Shown: positions 40,239-49,690, counted from the first letter of the stretch. The stretch is 64,000 nucleotides of DNA from Xanthobacter flavus (GCF_017875275.1 NZ_JAGGML010000001.1:3307001-3371000), one strand, 5' to 3'. Notes: a model not told the origin generated them from the letters alone. Numbers and translations: made by a program.

Positions 40239-40253
40239 TTTTTGGAGATTGGC

Positions 40254-40871
40254 GTGAACATCAGGGTGAAGGAGACGGCGGACGAGACCCGGGAGCGCAT
40301 CGCGCGCACGGCGGAGGAATTGTTCCGCCGCATGGGTTTCGCCAAGACGGCGGTGGCGGATATCGCCGCCGAGCTTGGCATGTCGGCGGCCAACGTCTAC
40401 CGCTTCTTTCCCTCCAAGACCGCGATCGTCGCGACCATCTGCAGCCGCTGCCTCATCGAGAGCGAGGCGGAGGTGGCGGCTGCGGTTGCGGACGGGGGTT
40501 CGCCCCAGGAGCGTATTCTCGCCGCCTATCTCTCCATCATGCGCTATCACAAGGAGAATTTCCTTGAGGAGCGGCGCGTGCACGACATGGTGCTGGTCGC
40601 CATCGAGAACAATTGGGAAGCCATAGAAGCGCACAAGGCGCGCCTGTGCGACCTGACCGCCCGCGTCCTCGCCGACGGCATCGCCCAAGGGGTGTTCGTG
40701 GCCCATGACCCCGGCAAGGTCAGCCGGTACATCCAGAGCGCGCTGATCCGCTTCTGCCATCCCGTGCTGGTCGCGCAGAATATCGGCGACGAGGACCAGG
40801 AAGGCGCGCTGAGCGAGAGCCTGCGTTTCATTCTGAGAAGTATCGAGGTCGAGCGTTCGTCTCTCCCCTGA
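40254..40871 (+). CDS. TetR-family repressor of the RND efflux genes
   Basis: 205 aa from a GTG with TTTGGAG upstream; the frame stays open further upstream but that part is opposite the propeller gene. The N-terminal HTH (about 12-60) reads RIARTAEELFRRMGFAKTAVADIAAELGMSAANVYRFFPSKTAIV. A helical ligand and dimerisation domain follows with RVHDMVLVAIENNWEAIEAHKARL. Its product probably binds the dyad before its own gene and the related one before the efflux operon, 104 nt downstream. The inducer is unknown. Confidence 0.92.
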   Translation: MNIRVKETADETRERIARTAEELFRRMGFAKTAVADIAAELGMSAANVYRFFPSKTAIVATICSRCLIESEAEVAAAVADGGSPQERILAAYLSIMRYHKENFLEERRVHDMVLVAIENNWEAIEAHKARLCDLTARVLADGIAQGVFVAHDPGKVSRYIQSALIRFCHPVLVAQNIGDEDQEGALSESLRFILRSIEVERSSLP

Positions 40872-40906
40872 CAGGAGTGAGCGGAGCGCCTTTCTGCGTC
40901 GTAAAA

Positions 40907-40930
40907 GTGATGATCGACGAAAATCGTCAG
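40907..40930. promoter_or_regulatory. TetR operator 2, upstream of the RND genes
   Basis: 24 bp with the same spacing as operator 1 but imperfect: GTGATGATC on the left, AATCGTCAG on the right. It lies 44 nt before the adaptor start codon. Confidence 0.6.
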
Positions 40931-40974
40931 TGTTGAATTCATAGTCGATAGGCTTCGAGCCACAGGATCGTTCC

Positions 40975-42213
40975 ATGACCCGCCTCGCCGTTCCGATCCG
41001 ATCCGGCCGCCGCCTGAAGGGCATGGCCGCGCTGTTGTTCGCCGCGTCCGCGTCTCTCCTCGCGGGATGCGGGCAGGAAAATCCGGCCAATGCGGGTGAG
41101 GCTTCCGCGTCGAAGGACGCTCCGGCCATCATCGCCCGTCCGGTGCAGGTGACGACCGTGGCCTTCCGCCCGCGCGAGACGCAGAAGAGCTTCGTCGGCG
41201 TGGTCCGCGCCCGCCGGGAGATCGACCTCGCCTTCCGGGTCGGGGGCAAGGTCGTGCAGCGGCTGGTGGAGGTGGGCGACCGGATCGAGCCCGGCACTGT
41301 GGTGGCTCAGCTCGACAGGGAAGATCTCAAGCTGGAACTGGAAAGTGCCAAGGCGGAGATGCAGGCCGCCACCGCCAATCTCGCCCAGACGACGATCGAG
41401 GACACCCGCTATCGGGCGCTGACCGCCAAGGGCGCCGCCTCCAATGCCGATCTCGACCGCAAGTCGCTCGCCAAGGACGAGGCGATCGGCCGCCTCGAAC
41501 GGGCGAAGCGTTCGCTGGAGCTGGCGGAGAATCGCCTCTCTTATGCCGACCTGATGACCGATGCGGCGGGCGTGGTGGTCGCGACCTCGGCCGAGCCGGG
41601 GCAGGTGGTGGCCTCCGGCCAGACCATCGTGCGCGTCGCCCGCCTCGACGAGAAGGAGGCGCTGGTCTCCTTGCCCGAAACCGCGCTCGCCGATGCCCGC
41701 ACGGCCGATGCCGTCGTGACCCTCTGGGCTGATCCCGGCCGGCGCATTCCAGCGCGGCTGCGGGAATTGTCGCCGCAGGCGGACGCGACCTCCCGCACCT
41801 ATCCCGCCCGCTTCACGCTGGAGGGCGCGGATGAAACCGTTGCGCTGGGCATGACCGCCACCGTGACGCTGCGCCCCAAGGACCAGCAGCAGGTGGCCCG
41901 GCTGCCGCTCTCGGCCCTCATTGATCGCGGGCATGGCCCGCAGGTGTTCGTGGTGGATGGCGCGAGCCATGCCATCGTCGCCCGCCCGGTTGAGATCGCG
42001 GCCTATACGGGCGACGAAGTGCTGCTCTCCGGCGGTGTCGCGCCGGGGGATGCGGTGGTGGTGCTCGGCGTGCAGACCCTGCTGCCCGGACAGAAGGTGC
42101 GCACGGTGCAGGCGCCCGCGGTGACAGAGGTGGTCGAGCGGTTGCCGGCGATCGAGACCCGCCGGGCGCAGGCGCCCGCGCTCGGCACAAGCGTAGCGGA
42201 GCAGCGCCGGTGA
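40975..42213 (+). CDS. RND efflux periplasmic adaptor (MFP) lipoprotein
   Basis: 412 aa. Lipoprotein signal with lipobox LLAGC (Cys32), Asp-free after the Cys. The lipoyl half-motif GKVVQRLVEVGDRIEPGTVVAQLD, an alpha-hairpin rich in Lys/Glu/Ala (about 125-190), the second lipoyl half and a beta-barrel (VVVATSAEPGQVVASGQTIVRVA) follow. It bridges the inner-membrane pump to an outer-membrane channel; no TolC-like gene is nearby. The following permease GTG overlaps its stop by 4 nt (GTGA). Confidence 0.94.
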   Translation: MTRLAVPIRSGRRLKGMAALLFAASASLLAGCGQENPANAGEASASKDAPAIIARPVQVTTVAFRPRETQKSFVGVVRARREIDLAFRVGGKVVQRLVEVGDRIEPGTVVAQLDREDLKLELESAKAEMQAATANLAQTTIEDTRYRALTAKGAASNADLDRKSLAKDEAIGRLERAKRSLELAENRLSYADLMTDAAGVVVATSAEPGQVVASGQTIVRVARLDEKEALVSLPETALADARTADAVVTLWADPGRRIPARLRELSPQADATSRTYPARFTLEGADETVALGMTATVTLRPKDQQQVARLPLSALIDRGHGPQVFVVDGASHAIVARPVEIAAYTGDEVLLSGGVAPGDAVVVLGVQTLLPGQKVRTVQAPAVTEVVERLPAIETRRAQAPALGTSVAEQRR

Positions 42214-45200
42214 GCGCCGCCGGCTCCCCCCATGATCCGGCGTCCGGCTCCTCGCAGGGCGGCGCCTCGCGCTTCAACCTTTCGCGCTGGGCCATCACCC
42301 ACCGCGCGCTGACCCTGTTCGCCATCATCCTCCTGGGTGCGGCGGGGGCCTATTCCTATTTCAACCTCGGCCGCGCCGAGGATCCCTCCTTCACCATCAA
42401 GGTCATGGTGGTGCAGGCGGCGTGGCCCGGCGCCACCGCCTCCGAGATGCAGGCGCAGGTGGCCGATCCCATCGAGAAGAAGCTGCAATCGCTGCCGCAC
42501 CTCGACCGGGTGGAGAGCTATTCGCGCCCCGGCGTTTCCTTCGTGCAGGTGTTCCTGCGCGACAACACGCCGGCCAAGGAGGTCAAGGACCTCTGGTACC
42601 AGGTGCGCAAGAAGGTCTCCGACGTGCGCGGCGATCTGCCCGCCGGCGTCATCGGTCCCGGCTTCGACGATGAATATGGCGACGTCTATTCCGCCCTCTA
42701 CATCCTGAGCGGGCAGGGGGCGGCGCCGGCCGAGCTGAAGCGGCAGGCCGAGATCATCCGCCAGCGCCTGCTGCGCGTGCCCGATGTGGAAAAGGTCGAT
42801 CTGATCGGCGAGCGACCGGAGAAGATCTTCATTGAATTCTCCCACGCCCGCCTCGCCAATCTCGGCATCACGCCGACACAGCTTTTCGACAGCGTGGCCC
42901 GGCAGAACGCCGTGGTGGCGGGTGGCGCGGTGGATACACGCTCCGACCGCATCAATCTGCGCGTCACCGGTGCCTTCACCGGCGTCGAGGCCATCGCCGA
43001 GGTGCCGGTGGCGGTGAACGGCGCGCTGCTGCGCCTCGGCGACATCGCCACGGTGCGGCGCGGCTATGAGGACCCGCCCTCCTTCCTCATGCGCCAGAAC
43101 GGGCTGCCGGCCATCGGCATCGGCGTCTCCATGGCGCAGGGCGCCAACATCCTCACCCTCGGCGAGGCGCTGAAGGGCGCCATGGCCGAGGCCACCTCGG
43201 AACTGCCCCACGGTATCGACGTGACGCAGGTAGCCGACCAGCCGCACATCGTCTCCGAATCGGTGGGCGAGTTCCTGAAGACGTTCCTCGAAGCCCTCGT
43301 CATCGTGCTGGTGGTGAGCTTCCTGTCGCTGGGATTCCGCACCGGCATCGTGGTGGCGCTCTCGGTGCCCCTCGTGCTCGCCATCGTCTTCCTCATCATG
43401 TTCTCGGCGGGCATGGACCTCCACCGCATCACGCTGGGGGCGCTGATCATCGCCCTCGGCCTCCTCGTGGATGACGCCATCATCGCCATCGAGATGATGG
43501 TGGTGAAGATGGAGGAGGGCTGGGACCGCATGTCCGCCGCCACCTACGCCTGGACATCCACCGCTTTCCCCATGCTCACCGGCACGCTGGTGACGGCGGC
43601 CGGCTTCCTGCCGGTGGGCTTCGCCAAGTCGTCGTCGGGCGAATATGCCGGCGGCATCTTCTGGGTCGTGGGCATCGCGCTCATCGCATCGTGGTTCGTG
43701 GCGGTGATCTTCACCCCCTATCTCGGCACCGTGCTGCTGCCGGACATGAAGAAGGCGGGCGGGCATCACGAGATGCACGACGGCCGTCTCTACCGGATGC
43801 TGCGCGGGACGCTGGAATTCTGCCTGCGCCACCGCTTCATGGTCATCGGCGCGACGGTTGCGATGTTCGCGGGCTCGGTGGTGGCGTTCGGCCTGGTGCA
43901 GCAGCAGTTCTTCCCCACCTCCACGCGCCCCGAGCTGTTCCTGGAGATCCGGCTGCCGGAGGGCACCTCCATCTCCGTCACCGAGGCCACCGCCAAGAAG
44001 GCGGAGGCGCTGGTGGGCGAGGATCCGGACGTGGCCACCAGCACCACCTATGTGGGCCGCGGCGCGCCGCGCTTCTGGCTGGGCCTCAATCCGGTGCTGC
44101 CCAACCCGAACTTCGCGCAGATCGTGATCGTGGCGAAGGATGTGGAGGCCCGCGAGCGGCTGAAGGCCCGGCTCGATGCCGAGCTGGCGGAAGGCGCGCT
44201 GTCGGAGGCGCGGGTGCGCGTGGACCGCTTCGTGTTCGGCCCGCCCGTGGGTTTCCCGGTGCAGTTCCGCGTGGTGGGGCCGGATCCCATCGCGGTGCGC
44301 GACATCGCCGAGAAGGTGCGCCTCGTGATGGCGTCCGACGCGGACGTGATCGACCCGCACCTCAATTGGGGCGAGCAGGTCAAGTCCATCACCCTCACCG
44401 TGGACCAGGACCGCGCCCGCGCGCTCGGCACCTCGCCGCGCGACATTGCCGAGACGCTGCAGACCCTGCTGCAGGGCTACGCCATCACCCAGCTGCGCGA
44501 GGGCAATCTGCTCATCGATGTGATGGCGCGGGCCGTGCCGGAGGAGCGGGTGGACCTGGAGCATCTCGCCGCGCTCACCGTCACCACCCGCAACGGCCTT
44601 GCCGTGCCGCTCGGACAGGTCGCCCGCATCGGCTATGCCCATGAGGAGCCGATCCTGTGGCGGCGCGACCGCGACCTCGTGCTGACCGTGCGCGGCGACG
44701 TGCGCGACGGTGTGCAGCCGCCAGATGTGACGACCCGCCTCCTGCCGAAGCTGGCGGCGCTCAAAGCCGAGCTGCCGCCCGCCTATCGCATCGAGACCGG
44801 CGGCTCCATCGAGGAGAGCGCCAAGGCCAATGCCTCGCTGGCGGCGGTGTTCCCGGTGATGATCATCGTCATGCTCACGCTGCTGATGATCCAGCTGCAG
44901 AGCTTCTCGCGCCTCGCCCTGGTGCTGGCGACGGCGCCGCTTGGCCTCATCGGCGCGGCGGCGGCCCTGCTCATCGCCCACAAGCCGTTCGGCTTCGTGG
45001 CGCTGCTCGGCCTCATCGCGCTGGCCGGCATGATCATGCGCAACACGGTGATCCTCGTGGACCAGATCGACCACGACATCCGCGACGGCGCGACGCCCCA
45101 CCATGCCATCGTGGAGGCGACGCTGCGCCGGGCGCGGCCCGTGGTGCTCACCGCGCTTGCTGCGGTGCTCGGCATGATCCCGCTGGCGGAAAGCGTGTTC

Positions 45201-45353
45201 TGGGGGCCCATGGCGGTCACCATCATGGGTGGCCTGCTGGTCGCGACCGTGCTGACCCTGCTCGTGGTGCCGGCGCTCTATGCGACCTGGTTCCGCGTGA
45301 AGGTCACGAACGAGGAGCCCGCGCCGGCCGCGCTGCCGCAGCCGGCGGAATGA
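42210..45353 (+). CDS. RND-family efflux permease (AcrB/HAE type)
   Basis: 1047 aa, the normal length. First helix near 25-45 (LTLFAIILLGAAGAYSYFNLGRAEDPSF), followed by the large PN/PC porter regions. Helix 4 carries the proton-relay pair in VDDAIIAIEMMVVKMEEG, and second-half membrane helices run from about 850 (VFPVMIIVMLTLLMIQLQSFSR, and GLIALAGMIMRNTVILVDQI). It uses the proton motive force to expel drugs, solvents or metabolites. No signs of frameshift. Translationally coupled to the adaptor and ended by a clear terminator. Confidence 0.95.
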   Translation: MSAAGSPHDPASGSSQGGASRFNLSRWAITHRALTLFAIILLGAAGAYSYFNLGRAEDPSFTIKVMVVQAAWPGATASEMQAQVADPIEKKLQSLPHLDRVESYSRPGVSFVQVFLRDNTPAKEVKDLWYQVRKKVSDVRGDLPAGVIGPGFDDEYGDVYSALYILSGQGAAPAELKRQAEIIRQRLLRVPDVEKVDLIGERPEKIFIEFSHARLANLGITPTQLFDSVARQNAVVAGGAVDTRSDRINLRVTGAFTGVEAIAEVPVAVNGALLRLGDIATVRRGYEDPPSFLMRQNGLPAIGIGVSMAQGANILTLGEALKGAMAEATSELPHGIDVTQVADQPHIVSESVGEFLKTFLEALVIVLVVSFLSLGFRTGIVVALSVPLVLAIVFLIMFSAGMDLHRITLGALIIALGLLVDDAIIAIEMMVVKMEEGWDRMSAATYAWTSTAFPMLTGTLVTAAGFLPVGFAKSSSGEYAGGIFWVVGIALIASWFVAVIFTPYLGTVLLPDMKKAGGHHEMHDGRLYRMLRGTLEFCLRHRFMVIGATVAMFAGSVVAFGLVQQQFFPTSTRPELFLEIRLPEGTSISVTEATAKKAEALVGEDPDVATSTTYVGRGAPRFWLGLNPVLPNPNFAQIVIVAKDVEARERLKARLDAELAEGALSEARVRVDRFVFGPPVGFPVQFRVVGPDPIAVRDIAEKVRLVMASDADVIDPHLNWGEQVKSITLTVDQDRARALGTSPRDIAETLQTLLQGYAITQLREGNLLIDVMARAVPEERVDLEHLAALTVTTRNGLAVPLGQVARIGYAHEEPILWRRDRDLVLTVRGDVRDGVQPPDVTTRLLPKLAALKAELPPAYRIETGGSIEESAKANASLAAVFPVMIIVMLTLLMIQLQSFSRLALVLATAPLGLIGAAAALLIAHKPFGFVALLGLIALAGMIMRNTVILVDQIDHDIRDGATPHHAIVEATLRRARPVVLTALAAVLGMIPLAESVFWGPMAVTIMGGLLVATVLTLLVVPALYATWFRVKVTNEEPAPAALPQPAE

Positions 45354-45402
45354 TGCCCGCCATCTCAATCAGAACGCGCCCCGACGTCCCCCGGGGCCGT
45401 GC

Positions 45403-45454
45403 GCCCCGCCCGTTCCCGGCATCGCCCCCGCCGCGGACGGGCGGGGCTGTTTTT
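45403..45454 (+). terminator. Rho-independent terminator of the RND operon
   Basis: GCCCCGCCCGT (45403-45413) pairs with ACGGGCGGGGC (45437-45447), followed by TGTTTTT. Confidence 0.85.
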
Positions 45455-45477
45455 CCGACGTCGAACCGAGGGTGGCC

Positions 45478-46053
45478 TCAGTTCTTCTTCTCGCGCAGGG
45501 CGAGCCCGAACATCAGCGTGCCCACGCCGTTGACGATGAGGTCCACGCCAAGGAACAGGCCGAGGATGTAGACCGAGTTCACCGGCCAGCGGGCGATGAT
45601 GATGAGGCCCAGCAGCAGGGTGACGATGCCGGACACCACGATCCAGCCCCAGCCCTTGCCGTGCTTGGAGCCGAAGCCGGCGAACAGGCGGAAGATGCCT
45701 TCCACCGCCAGCGCCACGCCGATCATCAGCGTGAGGACGCCGGCGCCGAGCAGCGGGTTGTACATCATCAGGCCGCCGGCCACGACATAGAGCACGCCCG
45801 CCACCAGCCAGTAGAAGAAGCGGCCCCAGCCCTGCACCCGAAAGGCATGGATGACCTGCACCACGCCGCCCACCATGATGAGCGCGCCCACATAGAGCAC
45901 CGTGACGACGGTGGAGGCGAGCACGTGCGCGAGGGCGATGAAGCCGAGCACGATGAAGGCGATGCCGAGGACGGCAAACCAGCCCCAACTGGCGCGCACG
46001 GCGTGCAACTGGTCGGCCATCGTGGAAGCGGGAGTGGAAACGGGCGTCGACAT
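45478..46053 (-). CDS. HdeD-family (DUF308) integral membrane protein
   Basis: 191 aa with about six hydrophobic helices (near 24-48, 52-72, 82-102, 105-127, 137-155 and 162-185), the HdeD/DUF308 architecture. Conserved repeats: GALIMVGGVVQVIHAFR and LLGAGVLTLMIGVALAVEGIFRLFAGF. HdeD of E. coli gives density-dependent acid resistance; here the role is unknown. A terminator hairpin for the upstream ldt gene lies just ahead of it. Confidence 0.88.
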   Translation of the reverse strand: MSTPVSTPASTMADQLHAVRASWGWFAVLGIAFIVLGFIALAHVLASTVVTVLYVGALIMVGGVVQVIHAFRVQGWGRFFYWLVAGVLYVVAGGLMMYNPLLGAGVLTLMIGVALAVEGIFRLFAGFGSKHGKGWGWIVVSGIVTLLLGLIIIARWPVNSVYILGLFLGVDLIVNGVGTLMFGLALREKKN

Positions 46054-46170
46054 GTGCCTCTCCAGTCAGCGTCATCGCTGCCGTGGCATCATATCGAAGC
46101 GGAACGCCGCGCACAGGGGGCTTCGGCTCCGGCAGATTGCGGAGGACGGGCAGAACCTCGTCCGGCGCAC

Positions 46171-46202
46171 AAACGCAAACGGCCCGGCGGGGGCCGGGCC
46201 GT
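46171..46202 (-). terminator. Rho-independent terminator of the ldt gene
   Basis: On the minus strand ACGGCCCGGC pairs with GCCGGGCCGT (10 bp, stem 46079-offset positions 46179-46188 and 46193-46202) and is followed by TTGCGTTTG, 36 nt past the ldt stop. Confidence 0.8.
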
Positions 46203-46237
46203 CTGAAACCTGTCTGTCCCGGCGGGCCGGGCCGAAA

Positions 46238-47434
46238 TCAGCGCTGGGCGGGCTTGCCCGTCGAGGCGGTGGAGACCGGAGCGGCATTGGCCTGCGGCGC
46301 GGAATTGGCCTTCGGCAGGATCACCACCTTGGTGCCGACCTTGGCGCGATCGTAAAGGTCTTCCACGTCCGCGTTCAGCATGCGGAAGCAGCCGGAGGAC
46401 ACGAACTTGCCGATGGTCTGCGGCTCGTTGGTGCCGTGAATGCGGTAGATGGTGCCGCCGAGATACATGGTGCGGGCGCCGAGCGGATTGCCGGGGCCGC
46501 CGGCCATGAAGCGCGGCAGATAAGGCTGGCGCTCGATCATCTCGGACGGCGGGCGCCAGTCGGCCCATTCCTTCTTCGCGGTGATCTTCTCGGTGCCGGC
46601 CCAGGTGAAGCCCTCGCGGCCCACGCCGATGCCGTAGCGGATCGCCTTGCCGCCGCCGAGCACCAAGTAGAGGTACGTGTTCGGCGTATCAATGACGATG
46701 GTGCCCGCCGGCTGGGTGGTCACATAGTCCACGGTCTGGCGGCGGAAGCGCTCGGGCACCGGCTCGGTCGGGTCGACATTCTCGATGCGCGGCCCGGACG
46801 GCGCCTCGGTCGTCCCGGGCACCACGGCGGAATTGGGGCCATAGGTTCCGGCCGGGGCAGGCGCGGTGTTCAGGCTGGCATAGAGCGCATCCTGATCCAC
46901 GGCGCCGCGGCCGGAGCCGCCATAGCCGGGCTGCTGGCCATAGGCCGGCTGCGCGGGCTCATAGGCGGTGGGCGTCGCCTGCCGTCCGTAAAGGTCGGGG
47001 GCGGCATTGTAGACAGGCTGGCCGCCGTAGGCCTGCTGACCCTGGGCGGGCACCGCGCCGGGATAGGGGCCGGCATCCGGCGTCACCGCCACCGGGCCGC
47101 GGGCGTAGCCGCCGGGCGCGGGCTGCGGATAGCCCTGCTGGGCCGGCTGCGGATACGCCTGCTGGGGATAGGGCTGGCCCGGCGCGGGAAGGTCCGTGCG
47201 CTCGACCTGATCGCGGCGCACCGGCGCCTGCTGGCGCGAGTATGGATCCGAATAGCCGGGAGGCGCCTCGCCATAGCCGCCGACAGGCGCGGGCGGGAGG
47301 GTGCCGGTAGCATCATCCTGCTGCGCGCCCGGCAGGCTGTAGTTCGGCCCACCGTACTGCCCCTGGGCAAAGGCTGGAGCGGCCAGGACGGAAGCGCCGA
47401 CGGCGGCGAGGAGGAGGGTATTTCGAAGGGTCAT
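46238..47434 (-). CDS. L,D-transpeptidase (YkuD) with a Pro/Gln/Tyr/Gly-rich domain
   Basis: 398 aa. Signal peptide (LLLAAVGASVLAAPAFAQG) and then about 170 residues of low-complexity Pro/Gln/Tyr/Gly sequence (YPQQAYPQPAQQGYPQPAPG and similar). The YkuD domain occupies about 225-365, with His in YRIHGTNEPQ and catalytic Cys349 in SSGCFRMLN. It makes 3-3 peptidoglycan crosslinks or attaches proteins to peptidoglycan. The tail ends in an Ala/Pro/Ser-rich stretch. The disordered linker is unusually long and would let the enzyme reach across the periplasm. Confidence 0.93.
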   Translation of the reverse strand: MTLRNTLLLAAVGASVLAAPAFAQGQYGGPNYSLPGAQQDDATGTLPPAPVGGYGEAPPGYSDPYSRQQAPVRRDQVERTDLPAPGQPYPQQAYPQPAQQGYPQPAPGGYARGPVAVTPDAGPYPGAVPAQGQQAYGGQPVYNAAPDLYGRQATPTAYEPAQPAYGQQPGYGGSGRGAVDQDALYASLNTAPAPAGTYGPNSAVVPGTTEAPSGPRIENVDPTEPVPERFRRQTVDYVTTQPAGTIVIDTPNTYLYLVLGGGKAIRYGIGVGREGFTWAGTEKITAKKEWADWRPPSEMIERQPYLPRFMAGGPGNPLGARTMYLGGTIYRIHGTNEPQTIGKFVSSGCFRMLNADVEDLYDRAKVGTKVVILPKANSAPQANAAPVSTASTGKPAQR

Positions 47435-47668
47435 GTTAGAGGTGTTAACCGTGAAACGTGACGAAATTGGAAACGGGTCGCGGAAAAATTCGGCCCGTCT
47501 GGCGGTAACTTGCTCCTGCGTTGCAGGCCTTTTCGTTAAACGCCTTTAGGCCCGCGCCGGGTCCCCCGCAATGCGAGATTCCGCGAGCCGCGCGATCGTG
47601 ATCGCACTGTGGCGCGCGGGGCATAGCGCGCGAAGTGGAAGCAGACTTGAACGGCAGCCGCTAAGGAT

Positions 47669-47684
47669 ATAAAGATATCTTTAT
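47669..47684. promoter_or_regulatory. Palindrome overlapping the sahR start codon
   Basis: A perfect 16-bp palindrome, ATAAAGATATCTTTAT, ends inside the ATG of sahR (47683-47685), covering the ribosome-binding region. It resembles, from memory, the SahR-type operator of proteobacterial methionine regulons and suits autorepression, which would also gate metF and metH. Confidence 0.7.
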
Positions 47685-48702
47685 GTCAGATCGGCTCAAG
47701 CCCGCGCCTTCCTCGTTCGCCGCCGTCCTCGAGGGCCTCAAGGCCGCGGGGGAGGATACGCGCCTGCGCCTGATCGCGGTGCTGGGAGAGGCGGAGCTGA
47801 CCGTCTCCGACCTCACCGAAATCCTTGGGCAGTCGCAGCCGCGCATCTCGCGCCATCTGAAGCTTCTGGCGGATGCCGGGCTGGTGGATCGCCACCGCGA
47901 GGCCAGCTGGGTGTTCTACCGCCGCGCCGCCGAAGGCGCGGGCGGGCGAATCGCCAAGAGCCTGCTCGACTTGCTGGACCGGGACGATGCCGTCCTCGCC
48001 GGGGACCGTGCCCGGCTGGAAGCGGTGCGCGCGGCCCGCGCCTCCGCCGCGCAGGGCTATTTCGCCGCCCATGCCCGCCAGTGGGACGAAATCCGCCGCC
48101 TGCATGTACCCGAAGCCGCGGTGGAAGCGGCCGTCCGCCGCGCCTTCGCCGGCGCCCCCATCCGCTCGCTGCTCGATCTCGGCACCGGCACCGGCCGGAT
48201 GCTGGAGCTGTTCGCACCGGATATCGATCGCGGCATGGGGGTCGATCTGTCTCCCGACATGCTGGGCGTCGCCCGCGCCAATCTGGAGCGCGCCGGCGTG
48301 CGCAACTGCCTGCTGCGCCAGAGCGACATCTATGCCGTTCCCGTCCCGCGCGACGCCTTCGACGCGGTGATCGTGCATCAGGTGCTGCACTATCTCGATG
48401 ATGGTCGCCGCGCCCTGAAGGAGGCGGCGCGGGTTCTTGCGCCCGGCGGTCGGCTGCTGGTGGTGGACTTCGCCCCGCACGGGCTCGAATTCCTGCGCGA
48501 GGCCCACGCCCATCGCCATCTCGGCTTCGAGCGGGCGACGGTGGAGGGATGGCTCGCCGCCGCCGGCCTCGATCTCGTGTCCTTCGACACCCTCACCCCC
48601 GAGGTCCGCTCCGGCGACGGCCTCACCGTCTCGCTCTGGCTCGCCCGCGATCCGCGTTCCGAAATGGCCGATGCCGACCTCGCCCACAGGGAGATTGCCT
48701 GA
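47683..48702 (+). CDS. ArsR-family regulator fused to a SAM-dependent methyltransferase domain (SahR-type)
   Basis: 339 aa. N-terminal ArsR winged HTH (about 10-90; LRLIAVLGEAELTVSDLTEILGQSQPRISRHLKLLADAGLV). A C-terminal class I methyltransferase domain (about 150-330) shows LLDLGTGTGRMLELF and LAPGGRLLVVDF. This architecture and its place directly ahead of metF match SahR regulators that sense S-adenosylhomocysteine. The DNA palindrome on its start codon supports autoregulation. The stop overlaps the metF start by one base, TGATG. Whether the methyltransferase domain is catalytic or only a SAH sensor is unknown; the latter is usual in the family. Confidence 0.85.
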   Translation: MSDRLKPAPSSFAAVLEGLKAAGEDTRLRLIAVLGEAELTVSDLTEILGQSQPRISRHLKLLADAGLVDRHREASWVFYRRAAEGAGGRIAKSLLDLLDRDDAVLAGDRARLEAVRAARASAAQGYFAAHARQWDEIRRLHVPEAAVEAAVRRAFAGAPIRSLLDLGTGTGRMLELFAPDIDRGMGVDLSPDMLGVARANLERAGVRNCLLRQSDIYAVPVPRDAFDAVIVHQVLHYLDDGRRALKEAARVLAPGGRLLVVDFAPHGLEFLREAHAHRHLGFERATVEGWLAAAGLDLVSFDTLTPEVRSGDGLTVSLWLARDPRSEMADADLAHREIA

Positions 48703-49643
48703 TGACCACCCCCGCCCCCATTTCCGCCGCCGTGCCCGTGCGGGCGAGCCGGGAGATGGACCGGCCGCCGGTCAACGTCTCCTTCGAATTCTTCCCGCCG
48801 AAGACGGAGGAGATGGAGAAGACGCTGTGGTCCTCCATCCGCCGGCTGGCGCCGCTCCATCCAAGCTTTGTGTCCGTCACCTACGGCGCGGGCGGCTCCA
48901 CCCGTGAGCGCACCCACGCAACCGTCTCGCGTCTGGTGAAGGAGACCGACCTGCATCCGGCGGCGCACCTCACCTGCGTCGGGGCCAGCCGCGCCGAGAT
49001 CGATGACGTGGTGCGGGCCTACAAGGATGCCGGCGTGAAGCACATCGTCGCCCTGCGCGGCGATCCGGCCACCGGCGTCGGCACCAAATACGAGCCGCAC
49101 CCGGAGGGCTATCCCTACGCCTGCGATCTCGTGGAGGGCATCCGCCGCATCGGCGATTTCGAGGTGTCCGTCTCGGCCTATCCCGAGAAGCACCCGGAAA
49201 GCGCGAGCCTCGATGCGGACATCGATTCCCTGAAGGCCAAGGTCGATGCCGGGGCCACCCGCGCCATCACCCAGTTCTTCTTCGAGAACGACGTCTATTT
49301 CCGCTATCTCGACAAGGTGCGCGCCAGGGGCATCGACATCCCCATCCTGCCCGGCCTGCTGCCGGTGACCAACTTCAAGCAGGCGTCGAACTTCGCCACC
49401 CGCACCGGGGCGAGCGTGCCGGGCTGGCTGCTGAAGCGCTTCGAGGGGCTGGATGACGATCCCGAGACCCGCAAGCTCATCGCCGCAGCGGTGGCGGCGG
49501 AGCAGGTGACGGACCTCGTTGATCGTGGTGTCACCGATATCCATTTCTATACGCTGAACCGCGCCGACCTCGTCTACGCCATCTGCCACCTGCTCGGGCT
49601 GCGCCCCGATGCAGAGCCGGTGCCGCAGGCGATGGCGGTCTGA
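48702..49643 (+). CDS. metF: 5,10-methylenetetrahydrofolate reductase
   Basis: 313 aa. TIM-barrel flavoprotein with NVSFEFFPPKTEEM (25-38), VTYGAGGSTRERT, HIVALRGDPATG, ITQFFFENDVYFRYLDKVRARG and VTDIHFYTLNRADL. It reduces methylene-THF to methyl-THF, the substrate of MetH. Translationally coupled to sahR. A moderate hairpin (49660-49680) with a short T tail separates it from metH. Confidence 0.96.
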   Translation: MTTPAPISAAVPVRASREMDRPPVNVSFEFFPPKTEEMEKTLWSSIRRLAPLHPSFVSVTYGAGGSTRERTHATVSRLVKETDLHPAAHLTCVGASRAEIDDVVRAYKDAGVKHIVALRGDPATGVGTKYEPHPEGYPYACDLVEGIRRIGDFEVSVSAYPEKHPESASLDADIDSLKAKVDAGATRAITQFFFENDVYFRYLDKVRARGIDIPILPGLLPVTNFKQASNFATRTGASVPGWLLKRFEGLDDDPETRKLIAAAVAAEQVTDLVDRGVTDIHFYTLNRADLVYAICHLLGLRPDAEPVPQAMAV

Positions 49644-49659
49644 GCGCGACCCCCTTCCC

Positions 49660-49690
49660 GCCGGCGCCTTTCGCGCCGGCCCGTCTTTCA
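49660..49690 (+). terminator. Hairpin between metF and metH, possible attenuator or terminator
   Basis: GCCGGCGC (49660-49667) pairs with GCGCCGGC (49673-49680) over CTTTC, followed by CCGTCTTTC. The tail is short, so it may be leaky or only stabilise the metF mRNA. Confidence 0.5.

Noticed and set aside
42003..45368. Long minus-strand open frame opposite the RND permease
   Set aside because: Antisense shadow: no family motifs, His-rich composition, and it spans the adaptor-permease junction.
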